Positions 54,921-63,632 of a DNA stretch of 64,000 nucleotides are shown in pieces. The position numbers were made by a program, and so were the translations under genes. Within the stretch, counting starts at the first letter, position 1; every line of letters starts with the position of its first letter. The notes beneath the pieces are model-generated. The model was not told where the DNA came from. It saw nothing but the letters and a program-made list of their open reading frames with translations, and did not search any database. Origin of the DNA: Ruminococcaceae bacterium R-25 (GTDB lineage Bacteria > Bacillota > Clostridia > Saccharofermentanales > Saccharofermentanaceae). The stretch covers positions 186,001 through 250,000 of the forward strand of contig QGFZ01000003.1 of NCBI GenBank assembly GCA_003149065.1, given 5' to 3'.

Positions 54921-55938
54921 ATGGTACACAAATGAGGGTAAAGACAGCGACGTTGTTCTCTCCACAAAGGCATGCATAGTACGTAATATAAAAGGCTATA
55001 ATTTCATGCCGAGATTAGACGATAAAGAGTGCCAGAGCCTACTTGATACTGTTGACAAAGAGATCGACAAAAATGTCTATTCGGGCGGTAATGCAGCTGA
55101 CTTCGACAAGAATACGGTCTTAAAGCTTACCAGGCTTCAGATCCTGGGAAGAGAAGCAAATCAGATGGCTAATCCCGACAGAAAAGCTTTCTACTATAAC
55201 GATGACGTCAGCGTCTCGATCGCAGTAGGTTCGGGAGAGCATCTTACTGTAAAGGCGATGGCGGCAGGCCACGACATCAGTGTTTATAAGCAGGCTGAAA
55301 AGGTTGCATTGGATCTCGAGAGCAAATTTGATATCGCGTTTTCCGATACTTACGGATTCCTTACTTCAAGCGTAAGTCTCGCAGGCACAGGACTTAAGAT
55401 CCTTTATACGGTATCGCTTCCCGCGATCTCAAAGACTGAAGGCGGTATCGCTGCACTGAAACAGCGTGTAGGCCAGTATGAATGGATGATCTATCCTTTC
55501 GCGGAAAGAGGCGAGATCTCTGATTCTGATGTTTATATCATCGCGAGCGTAAATACGCTGGGTGTTACAGAGGACGAACTCTTAAAGAGAGGCGAGATGC
55601 TCATTTCGGACGTTATCAAGGCTGAAAGAGCATTAAGAGATGAGATCGCCGGAAACAAGAAAGACCAATCACAGGATGTTTACGGCAGATCCTACGGCAC
55701 ATTGAGATATGCAAACATGATCTCCAGGAGCGAAGCGCTTCAGGCATTGGGCTGGCTCAGGCTTTATCACGAATATGATGACACAGGAGATATAAAGATA
55801 TCCTGGAATACGATAAACAAGCTTACGATGGACATACTCTGGGAGCCCGAAGCTCCTTCGGTGAAGAGCAGCCAGAGTATTGCTTCACAGAGATTCAGGG
55901 CTCAGGGAATAAGAAAGATTTTGAAAGGGGCTGATTGA
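54913..55938 (+). CDS. mcsB: McsB-like protein arginine kinase, active site degenerate
   Basis: A 341-residue protein of the guanido-kinase-like McsB family, by position and overall alignment. Classical McsB phosphorylates arginines on proteins for ClpC recognition. Several active-site blocks are changed: the SSRIRLARN segment reads STKACIVRN (residues 17-25), the NEEDH segment reads GSGEH (106-110), and the CPTNxGTG block reads SVSLAGTG (153-160), with no Cys. RGLYGEG reads IYPFAERG. GTG (158-160) is kept. The start is the ATG at 54913 within mcsA. It is either an inactive pseudokinase or one with other chemistry; alignment was by eye. Confidence 0.85.
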   Translation: MSEWYTNEGKDSDVVLSTKACIVRNIKGYNFMPRLDDKECQSLLDTVDKEIDKNVYSGGNAADFDKNTVLKLTRLQILGREANQMANPDRKAFYYNDDVSVSIAVGSGEHLTVKAMAAGHDISVYKQAEKVALDLESKFDIAFSDTYGFLTSSVSLAGTGLKILYTVSLPAISKTEGGIAALKQRVGQYEWMIYPFAERGEISDSDVYIIASVNTLGVTEDELLKRGEMLISDVIKAERALRDEIAGNKKDQSQDVYGRSYGTLRYANMISRSEALQALGWLRLYHEYDDTGDIKISWNTINKLTMDILWEPEAPSVKSSQSIASQRFRAQGIRKILKGAD

Positions 55939-55939
55939 T

Positions 55940-58618
55940 ATGAGAATTACTGAAGATACAGCAAAGGTGCTCGCGGTATCGAGCATTATTGCAGAAGAAA
56001 GACACACATCATTAATAAGAGATACCATTCTTTTCGCGGCATTGTGCGTTACTGATACGCCCGCAAAGGAGATCCTCGAAGAGAACGTTACGGACCTGTC
56101 GGTCGTAGTGGAGAATCTTGGTGCAGAGGGAGATTACGATCTCGACGACAATACCGTTAAGATACTTGCAGACAGGGCTTTCCAGAGCCTTCGTATCGAT
56201 GTTCGAAGGATCTTTTCCAACGCATCCGACCTGTCCAGAAAAACAGGCTTTAAGGGTGCGGTAAATCCAGAACATCTCCTTTTCGTGATCATGTCCAGAA
56301 AAGTATCCAACCATCCGGAGATCTTTTCGAGCCTTGAAGCTGCAGGATGCGATATGGAAGGCATCAGGTCAGCGATCATAAATGTTTTCAATGAGCAGGC
56401 TGAACAGGCAAGAGATGAGGGCAGAATATTCGGTGACAGCTCAGAAGATTCCAATATGCCCGGCGGCGAATCCGCACCTTCTGCAAGAAAGACGGCTGCC
56501 AAGCAGGGCGGCAAGTCCGGCCATAAGACACTCGAAAAATACGGCAAGAACTTAACCGAACTCGCAAAGCAGGGCAAGATCGATCCCGTTATCGGACGTG
56601 AGGAAGAGATCTCACGTGTCATGCAGATTCTTATCCGCCGCACTAAGAACAATCCTTGCCTCGTAGGTGATCCGGGTGTCGGTAAGACTGCTATCGCAGA
56701 GGGTCTGGCGCTCAAGATCGCCGAAAACAATGTTCCTGACGTGATCAAGGGCAAGATCGTTTACAGCATGGAGATGGGCTCTATGGTAGCCGGCTCCAAG
56801 TACAGAGGCGAATTCGAAGAGCGTATCAAGAACATGTTAGATGAGGCAGTAGCTGATCCTAACGTAATCCTCTTCATCGATGAGATCCATACATTGGTAG
56901 GCGCAGGCGATACATCCGGCGGATCAATGGATGCTGCAAACATCATGAAGCCTCTTCTTACAAAGAACGAGCTTCAGATCATCGGTGCTACGACTTTAGA
57001 TGAATATTCCAAGTTCATCGAAAAGGATCATGCTCTTGAGAGACGTTTCCAGAAGGTCTTGATCGAAGAGCCCTCTATCGAAGATGCGATCGCGATCATG
57101 AAGGGCCTCAGGTCCAAGTACGAAGACCATCACAAGATCTATATTCCTGACGATGTCTTGGAGCAGTCCGTAAGGCTCTCTGCAAGATACGTTTCCGACA
57201 GATTCCTTCCGGATAAGGCTATTGACCTCGTAGATGAGGCCGCCGCCGCAAAGAGGATCAACTATGCCGATTCCAAGGATAAGAACGATCTCGAAAAGAA
57301 GATCAAAGAGATCGTGGAAAAGAAGAAGGCCGCTGTCGATACCCAGGATTTCGAAGCTGCCCAGACCCTCAAGGAGGAAGAGGAAAAGCTCAAAGAGAAA
57401 CTCTCTGTCCTTCAGGATAAGGTCAAGCCCGATGATAAGGGTTTCACAGGCACTCTTACTGTCGATGATGTAGCTTTAGTACTTGCAAAGTGGACAGGCA
57501 TCCCGACAACAAAGATCACGGAATCTGATGCCGATAAGCTCAAGAACCTTGAATCTGAGCTTCAGAAGAGGGTCGTAGGCCAGGACGAAGCAGTTCATGC
57601 TATCGCAAAGGCCATCCGCAGAGGCAGATTGGGTCTCAAGGACGAGAAGAGACCTTCAGGTTCCTTTATTTTCTTAGGTACGACCGGTGTAGGTAAGACA
57701 GAGCTCGCCAAGGCTTTGGCCGAAGTCATGTTCGGCAATGAGAGCGCTCTTGTAAGAGTTGATATGTCCGAATACATGGAAAAGCACGATGTCTCCAGAC
57801 TCATCGGTGCGCCTCCGGGATATGTCGGATATGATGAGGGCGGCCAGCTCACAGAAGCTGTCAGAAGACATCCTTATTCAGTCGTTCTTTTCGATGAGAT
57901 CGAAAAGGCACACCCTGAGATCTTCAACACGATGCTTCAGGTATTGGACGACGGACGTCTTACGGACGGCCACGGCAGAACGGTCGACTTTAGAAATACG
58001 ATCATCATCATGACATCAAATATTGGTGCGAGAATGCTCGTAGGCAGCGAAGGCAGAAGGATCGGCTTCTCTATGGCTGACGATAACGATAAGGACGAAC
58101 TCTCCAGAGAGGGTCTTTACGGCGGCAAGTCTTACGACGAAGCAAAGAAGGTCGTAATAGACGAACTCAAGAAGACGTTCACTCCGGAATTCGTTAACCG
58201 TGTTGACGACATTATCTTCTTCCGTATGCTCGGCAAGGAATCTCTTGTAAAGATCGTAGACATCCTCATGAAGCAGGTCGGCAAGAGGATCAAAGACCTC
58301 GGCATGGATATAGAGCTCACCGAGAGCGCGAAAGAGCTTCTCGCAAAGAAGGGTTACGATCCGCAGTACGGTGCAAGACCTCTCAGGAGAGTCATTACTT
58401 CCATGGTCGAAGACCGTTTCTCCGAAGCAATGCTCGACGGAATCGTTAAGCCCGGACACCTCGCAGTCATCGATGCAGTGGAGACAACTGACCCTGAAGC
58501 GCTCCTTGCTCAGGGAGCAGCTGCCGAAGACGGCAAAGTCATTGTCATTAAAGACGGCGGAGAGCTCGGAAAATCGGAAAAGGTTGATGTTGAAGAACCT
58601 GTCGGCTCTAATGTATAA
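55940..58618 (+). CDS. clpC: AAA+ unfoldase ClpC
   Basis: An 892-residue Hsp100 ATPase partner of ClpP. The diverged N-terminal repeat domain (1-150) is followed by AAA-1 (GDPGVGKTA, LFIDEIHTLVGAG), the M-domain with a UVR segment (DFEAAQTLKEEEE), and AAA-2 (GTTGVGKTELAKALAE, VVLFDEIEKAH). The C-terminal half ends in PQYGARPLRRVI. In the first N-domain repeat the conserved TEH triplet is RDT (D28), while the second keeps PEH (E111). It lies one base after mcsB, in the CtsR regulon. Confidence 0.96.
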   Translation: MRITEDTAKVLAVSSIIAEERHTSLIRDTILFAALCVTDTPAKEILEENVTDLSVVVENLGAEGDYDLDDNTVKILADRAFQSLRIDVRRIFSNASDLSRKTGFKGAVNPEHLLFVIMSRKVSNHPEIFSSLEAAGCDMEGIRSAIINVFNEQAEQARDEGRIFGDSSEDSNMPGGESAPSARKTAAKQGGKSGHKTLEKYGKNLTELAKQGKIDPVIGREEEISRVMQILIRRTKNNPCLVGDPGVGKTAIAEGLALKIAENNVPDVIKGKIVYSMEMGSMVAGSKYRGEFEERIKNMLDEAVADPNVILFIDEIHTLVGAGDTSGGSMDAANIMKPLLTKNELQIIGATTLDEYSKFIEKDHALERRFQKVLIEEPSIEDAIAIMKGLRSKYEDHHKIYIPDDVLEQSVRLSARYVSDRFLPDKAIDLVDEAAAAKRINYADSKDKNDLEKKIKEIVEKKKAAVDTQDFEAAQTLKEEEEKLKEKLSVLQDKVKPDDKGFTGTLTVDDVALVLAKWTGIPTTKITESDADKLKNLESELQKRVVGQDEAVHAIAKAIRRGRLGLKDEKRPSGSFIFLGTTGVGKTELAKALAEVMFGNESALVRVDMSEYMEKHDVSRLIGAPPGYVGYDEGGQLTEAVRRHPYSVVLFDEIEKAHPEIFNTMLQVLDDGRLTDGHGRTVDFRNTIIIMTSNIGARMLVGSEGRRIGFSMADDNDKDELSREGLYGGKSYDEAKKVVIDELKKTFTPEFVNRVDDIIFFRMLGKESLVKIVDILMKQVGKRIKDLGMDIELTESAKELLAKKGYDPQYGARPLRRVITSMVEDRFSEAMLDGIVKPGHLAVIDAVETTDPEALLAQGAAAEDGKVIVIKDGGELGKSEKVDVEEPVGSNV

Positions 58619-58651
58619 TACTTGCGCTATTAAGGATAATGGAGCAAAGAG

Positions 58652-59983
58652 ATGACTGAAATCAAGAGTAATGCGGCATCCCGTTCGAAGGCACCGCGTG
58701 ACTATGATATAGGTTGTGAGCCGAGCAAATTCTATTTCGGATTTTTGGGTTCACGTATAATTGTGCCTCTGGTATGCGCATACACGCATATCAAGGTTAA
58801 ACCTGACATGGAGTTCGTTAACCACGAAGGCCCTATTATCGTCATCTCCAATCACGAATCTTACCTGGATCCGATGATCATCAACCGCCTTACAAAGGCA
58901 AGACCCGCGAACTTCGTAACAGGCGAGTTCGTATTCAGGGCACCTGCCTGGGGTCACTGGTTTAAGCTCGGAGGAGCGATCCCCAAGAAGCAGTTCGTAG
59001 TAGATACCGCTGCAGTTAAGGCAATGATGCGCGTAATGAAAAGAAACGGAGTCATCATCGTTTATCCTGAGGCTACAAGACACGTTGACGGCAAGTCCAT
59101 TACTTTCGACGACGGTGTTGCAAGACTCGCCAAGAAAGCTAACGCTTCCGTATATATCGCTCATATCCACGGCGCATATCTCGCTTGGCCCAGATGGTCC
59201 AGATCCGGAATGCGCAAGGGCAGGATCAGCGCAGAGTTCGTAAAGAAGATCTATTCTGACGAAGTCAAGGAATTGTCGATAGAAGAACTCCAGCAGAAGA
59301 TCCTCGATGCAGTTGACTACAACGAGAACGACTGGATCCGCGAGAATCCCAGAAAGTATAAGAGCAGGAAGCTCGCTGCAGGACTTCAGAACATCGCTTA
59401 TGCTTGCCCCAGATGCGGCTCTGAGTATACGATGCAGTACATGAATTCCGGCAAGCACGATATGATCCAGTGCTCCAACTGCGGAAATGCTGCAAGATAT
59501 CTCCCCACCGGTCTTATCGAAAAGGTAGACCCCCAGTGTGTCGTTTTCGACGACCTCCACAAGTGGACAGAGTGGGAGAGGGGACTTATAAAGGATCAGC
59601 TTGATGCCGGTGGCTTCAAGATGGAGATGAATGCAGACCTTTTCAAGGTTTTCGACAGATTTACCTTTGCGAAAACAGGTAAGGGCAGAGTCACGATCAC
59701 CGACAAGGAGATCACTTATGTCGGAACAGACTGCCCCGCTGAGGAAGGCATCCCTTACAAGAAGGGCAAGCCGATGAAGAAATATAAGAACAGGACTCTT
59801 GATGCTTCTGCTCCTTTCCAGACAAAGGTCTTCGAGATCGACTCTATGAGAGGACTTGTTGCTTCCTACGGCAAGCACTTCGAGATCTACGACAAGGATG
59901 GCGAGCTCTACAGATTCCATGTCGACGGACAGAAGGTCTTCAAGATCCATGAGATCGTATCGCTCCTCGGAAAAAAGAAATAA
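58652..59983 (+). CDS. PlsC-type acyltransferase with zinc-ribbon C-terminus
   Basis: A 443-residue protein. Residues about 50-215 form a 1-acylglycerol-3-phosphate acyltransferase domain: NHESYLDPMII (HX4D, here HESYLD), GGAIPKKQ and VYPEATRHVDG. A zinc ribbon follows, CPRCGSEY...CSNCGN (about 251-282), and then a 150-residue C-terminal domain that I cannot name (with GRVTITDKEITYVGTDCP). PlsC makes phosphatidic acid in phospholipid synthesis; the extra zinc ribbon is unusual and may control it. It lies 33 bases after clpC and could share the transcript. Confidence 0.88.
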   Translation: MTEIKSNAASRSKAPRDYDIGCEPSKFYFGFLGSRIIVPLVCAYTHIKVKPDMEFVNHEGPIIVISNHESYLDPMIINRLTKARPANFVTGEFVFRAPAWGHWFKLGGAIPKKQFVVDTAAVKAMMRVMKRNGVIIVYPEATRHVDGKSITFDDGVARLAKKANASVYIAHIHGAYLAWPRWSRSGMRKGRISAEFVKKIYSDEVKELSIEELQQKILDAVDYNENDWIRENPRKYKSRKLAAGLQNIAYACPRCGSEYTMQYMNSGKHDMIQCSNCGNAARYLPTGLIEKVDPQCVVFDDLHKWTEWERGLIKDQLDAGGFKMEMNADLFKVFDRFTFAKTGKGRVTITDKEITYVGTDCPAEEGIPYKKGKPMKKYKNRTLDASAPFQTKVFEIDSMRGLVASYGKHFEIYDKDGELYRFHVDGQKVFKIHEIVSLLGKKK

Positions 59984-60014
59984 TTTTCACTAGGACGATT
60001 TAAGGTAAAAATCA

Positions 60015-60052
60015 GGCGGGTTTGGCAAAATAAACGCCAAACTCGCCTTTTT
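60015..60052 (+). terminator. Intrinsic terminator
   Basis: Near-perfect 12-bp stem GGCGGGTTTGGC / GCCAAACTCGCC with a 9-base loop and TTTTTT. Confidence 0.87.
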
Positions 60053-60058
60053 TATTGC

Positions 60059-60087
60059 TTTAATATATCTCGCGAAGATAGTATAAT
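60059..60087 (+). promoter_or_regulatory. Probable promoter of the PGK-TPI gene
   Basis: Perfect TATAAT (60082-60087) with a weak -35, TTTAAT (60059-60064), and 17-base spacing. The leader of about 70 bases is AT-rich. Confidence 0.55.
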
Positions 60088-60163
60088 TTTCGAGTTAGTA
60101 AATAAGAGGCACCATTTTGGTGTTTCCCAAAACACAAAATATGAATCAGGAGTGTGAAAATCC

Positions 60164-62113
60164 ATGGCAATGTATGACAAGAAAAGCGTCGAGGATTTAA
60201 ACGTAGCCGGCAAGAGAGTTATTGTCCGTGTTGACTTTAACGTACCGCTCGACAAGGAAACAGGCACAAAGATCACAGACGACAAGCGTATTAAGGGTGC
60301 TCTCCCTACAATCAAGTACCTTGTAGACAACAATGCGAAGGTTATCCTCGTATCACACCTCGGACGTCCGAAGAACGGTCCTGAGGCTAAGTTCTCTATG
60401 AAGCCCGCAGCAGACAGACTCGCTGAGCTCATCGGCAAGCCCGTTACTCTTGCAGCTGACGTTATCGGCGAAGATGCTAAGGCTAAGGCTGCAGCTCTCA
60501 AGGATGGCGAGATCCTCATGCTCGAGAATGTTCGTTTCCACAAGGAAGAGACTAAGAACGATCCTAAGTTCGCAGCAGAGCTCGCTTCTATGGCTGACCT
60601 CTATGTAAACGACGCATTCGGTACAGCTCACCGTGCTCATGCATCCACAGCAGGCCTTGCAAACTTCCTGCCTTCCGCTTGCGGTTACCTCATCAAGAAG
60701 GAAATCGACTTCATCGGCGGTGCGCTCGACAATCCTGCAAGACCGTTCGTTGCTATTCTTGGCGGCGCTAAGGTTTCCGACAAGATCGGCGTTATCACAA
60801 ACCTTTTAGACAAGGCTGACACCATCATCATCGGCGGTGGTATGGCTTATACATTCATCGGCGCTCAGGGCGGCAAGATCGGTGATTCCCTCTTCGAGGC
60901 TGACAAGGTTGACCTCGCTAAGGAGATCCTCGCTAAGGCAGAAGAAAAGGGCGTTAAGCTCCTTCTCCCTACAGACACAGTTGTTGCTGATGCTTTCGAT
61001 GCAAACGCTAACAGCAAGGTAGTTCCTACAATGGAAATTCCTGACGGCTGGCAGGGCCTCGACATCGGACCTGAGACAATCGCTAAGTTCTCTGAAGCTA
61101 TCAAGGGCGCTAAGACAGTTATCTGGAACGGCCCTGCAGGCGTTTTCGAGTTCGAGAAGTTCGCAGTTGGTACAAAGGCTATCGCTCAGGCAATCGCTGA
61201 TGCAGACTGCACATCAATCATCGGCGGCGGTGACTCCGCAGCTGCTATCGAGAAGCTCGGCTATGCTGATAAGGTTTCTCACATCTCCACAGGCGGCGGC
61301 GCTTCTCTCGAGTACATCGAGGGTAAGGTTCTCCCCGGTATCGATTGCCTCAATGATAAGAAGATCGACAGAACATTCGCAGCTGGTAACTGGAAGATGA
61401 ACTGCGGTATTCCTGCAGATGCAGTTAAGCTCATCAACGAGCTCAAGCCCCTCGTTAAGGATGCTACATCCAAGATCGCTTTGGGCGTTCCTGCTACAGC
61501 ACTCGCTGCTGCAGTTGAAGCTGCTGCTTACACAAACATCAAGATCGCTGCTCAGAACTGCCACTTCGAAGAGAAGGGTGCATTCACAGGCGAGATCTCA
61601 CCTCTCTGGCTTGCTAAGATGGGCGTAAATTACTGCATCATCGGCCACTCTGAGAGACGTGAATACAACGCAGAGACAGACGAGACAGTTAACAAGAAGG
61701 CGTTAGCACTCCTCAAGTATGGTGTAAGACCTATCATCTGCTGCGGTGAGTCTCTTGCTCAGCGTGAAGCAGGCGAGACATTCGACTGGATCAAGGGCCA
61801 GATCGTTGGCGCTTTCAAGGATATCCCTGCTGATAAGCTCTGCCAGATCACAATCGCTTATGAACCCATCTGGGCTATCGGCACAGGCAAGACAGCTACA
61901 GACGAGCAGGCTGAGGAAGTTTGCGCATTCATCCGTGGCGTAATCGCTGAGCTCTATGATGCTGATGCAGCTGCTGCAATGACAATCCTGTACGGTGGTT
62001 CCTGCAACGCTAAGAACGCTGCCGGTCTCTTCGCTCAGAAGGACATCAACGGCGGTCTCGTAGGTGGTGCTTCCCTCAAGGCTGAGGATTTCTCCATCAT
62101 CTGCAACGCATAA
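60164..62113 (+). CDS. pgk-tpi: Fused phosphoglycerate kinase - triosephosphate isomerase
   Basis: A single 649-residue reading frame. Residues 1 to about 400 are a phosphoglycerate kinase ([34 protein letters not shown]). From about residue 404 it is a triosephosphate isomerase with catalytic Lys411 (GNWKMN), His495 (GHSERR) and Glu567 (AYEPIW). No stop or frameshift interrupts the join ([15 protein letters not shown]). This fused form is known from Thermotoga and a few other bacteria; here it makes both glycolytic steps one protein. Strongly biased codons suggest high expression. Confidence 0.97.
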   Translation: MAMYDKKSVEDLNVAGKRVIVRVDFNVPLDKETGTKITDDKRIKGALPTIKYLVDNNAKVILVSHLGRPKNGPEAKFSMKPAADRLAELIGKPVTLAADVIGEDAKAKAAALKDGEILMLENVRFHKEETKNDPKFAAELASMADLYVNDAFGTAHRAHASTAGLANFLPSACGYLIKKEIDFIGGALDNPARPFVAILGGAKVSDKIGVITNLLDKADTIIIGGGMAYTFIGAQGGKIGDSLFEADKVDLAKEILAKAEEKGVKLLLPTDTVVADAFDANANSKVVPTMEIPDGWQGLDIGPETIAKFSEAIKGAKTVIWNGPAGVFEFEKFAVGTKAIAQAIADADCTSIIGGGDSAAAIEKLGYADKVSHISTGGGASLEYIEGKVLPGIDCLNDKKIDRTFAAGNWKMNCGIPADAVKLINELKPLVKDATSKIALGVPATALAAAVEAAAYTNIKIAAQNCHFEEKGAFTGEISPLWLAKMGVNYCIIGHSERREYNAETDETVNKKALALLKYGVRPIICCGESLAQREAGETFDWIKGQIVGAFKDIPADKLCQITIAYEPIWAIGTGKTATDEQAEEVCAFIRGVIAELYDADAAAAMTILYGGSCNAKNAAGLFAQKDINGGLVGGASLKAEDFSIICNA

Positions 62114-62139
62114 GTTGAATTAAAACTGATTGGTTTATG

Positions 62140-62170
62140 GCCCGCGCTCTTTTGAGTGCGGGCTTTTTTT
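62140..62170 (+). terminator. Intrinsic terminator after the PGK-TPI gene
   Basis: Stem GCCCGCGCTC / GAGTGCGGGC followed by TTTTTTT. Confidence 0.87.
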
Positions 62171-62180
62171 GTGCATTACA

Positions 62181-62205
62181 AAAGGGCGCCCATGGGGCGC
62201 CCTTT
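62181..62205 (-). terminator. Terminator of the nfnAB operon
   Basis: Stem AAAGGGCGCC / GGCGCCCTTT with a short loop. On the minus strand it ends in CCCTTTTG, a T-run after the nfnB stop. Confidence 0.75.
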
Positions 62206-62224
62206 GCTTTAAGTGCTTATTTGA

Positions 62225-63619
62225 TCACTGCTTCGACAGATACTCGTCGATGCCCTTTGCTGCAGCCTTGCCCGCACCCATTGCGAGGATTACCGTAGCA
62301 GCGCCTGTTACGGCGTCACCGCCTGCGAAAACACCGGCTCTGGAGGTCATCTCAGACTCGTTGACCACGATGCCGCCTTTTCTGTTGACCTCAAGTCCTG
62401 CCGTTGTCTTCTTGATAAGAGGGTTAGGTGATGTGCCGAGCGACATGATGACCGCATCGCACTCGATAGTGAACTCGGAACCTTCAACAGGTACAGGTGA
62501 TCTTCTGCCGGAAGCGTCAGGCTCGCCCAATTCCATTCTGATGCATGTGCATCCCTTTACCCAGCCGTTTTCATCTGCGACGATCTCGACAGGATTTGTA
62601 AGGAGGTCGAAAATAATGCCTTCTTCTTTTGCGTGATGGACTTCTTCAGCACGTGCGGGAAGCTCAGCTTCTGATCTTCTGTATACGACGTGGACTTCAG
62701 CGCCAAGTCTCTTTGCAGTACGTGCAGCGTCCATTGCGACGTTGCCGCCGCCAACGATGACTGCCTTCTTTGCTCTCATGATAGGTGTTCTCGAATCAGG
62801 TGAGAAAGCGCCCATGAGGTTGGATCTTGTGAGATATTCATTAGCGGAGAACACGCCCAATGCCTGCTCGCCGGGGATATTCATGAAGCGGGGAAGACCG
62901 GCGCCGGAGCCGATAAATACGGCAGAGAAGCCCTCTTTTTCGAAAAGGTCATCGATAGTGAGCGAACGTCCAATGACTGCGTCAGTCACGATCTTAACAC
63001 CTAATTCCTTAATGTTCTCGACTTCTTTTGCAACTACCTTCTCCTTGGGGAGACGGAATTCGGGGATGCCGTAAACGAGAACGCCGCCTGCCTTGTGCAG
63101 AGCTTCGAAGATAGTTACGTCATAGCCCATCTTTGCGAGGTCTCCGGCGCATGTAAGACCTGAAGGACCTGCACCGATGACGGCTACTTTCTTGCCTTTT
63201 TTGACCATGTCAGCAGGAAGCTGGGGCTTGATGCCCATTTCTTTTGCAGAGTCAGCAACGAATCTCTCGAGGCGTCCTATAGATACTGCCTCGCCCTTAA
63301 CTCCTCTTATGCACTGAGCCTCGCACTGTGTCTCTTGGGGGCATACACGGCCGCATACGGCGGGAAGGGAAGATGAGAAGGAGATAACGTTATATGCGCC
63401 CTCTACGTCGCCGTCCTTGAGCTTAGCGATGAAGCCCGGAATGTTAATGGATACAGGGCATCCCTGCATACAGCGCGCATTTTTGCAGTTAAGGCAGCGG
63501 GATGCTTCCAGAACTGCTTCTTCTTTAGTATATCCGAGGCATACCTCGTCGAAATTCGTGGCACGGATCTGAGGATCCTGCTCAGAAACCGGTACTTTCT
63601 TCATTACATCAAAATCCAT
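62225..63619 (-). CDS. nfnB: NADPH-dependent ferredoxin oxidoreductase subunit beta (NfnB / GltA-like)
   Basis: A 464-residue FAD and iron-sulfur protein. N-terminal cluster Cys are in CLNCKNARCMQGCP and CGRVCPQETQCEAQC, the FAD loop is GAGPSGLTCAGDLA, and the NADPH loop is VGGGNVAMDAARTAKRLGA. It resembles glutamate synthase small subunit. Because the partner encoded upstream is a ferredoxin-NADP reductase-like subunit, the pair is the electron-bifurcating NfnAB type, which couples ferredoxin and NADH to NADPH. It is 13 bases downstream of nfnA. Confidence 0.92.
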   Translation of the reverse strand: MDFDVMKKVPVSEQDPQIRATNFDEVCLGYTKEEAVLEASRCLNCKNARCMQGCPVSINIPGFIAKLKDGDVEGAYNVISFSSSLPAVCGRVCPQETQCEAQCIRGVKGEAVSIGRLERFVADSAKEMGIKPQLPADMVKKGKKVAVIGAGPSGLTCAGDLAKMGYDVTIFEALHKAGGVLVYGIPEFRLPKEKVVAKEVENIKELGVKIVTDAVIGRSLTIDDLFEKEGFSAVFIGSGAGLPRFMNIPGEQALGVFSANEYLTRSNLMGAFSPDSRTPIMRAKKAVIVGGGNVAMDAARTAKRLGAEVHVVYRRSEAELPARAEEVHHAKEEGIIFDLLTNPVEIVADENGWVKGCTCIRMELGEPDASGRRSPVPVEGSEFTIECDAVIMSLGTSPNPLIKKTTAGLEVNRKGGIVVNESEMTSRAGVFAGGDAVTGAATVILAMGAGKAAAKGIDEYLSKQ

Positions 63620-63632
63620 TATCTTATCCCCC

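Noticed and set aside
58751..59950. 400-codon open frame antisense to the PlsC-type gene
   Set aside because: It mirrors the strand with clear acyltransferase motifs and has no start context or family features.
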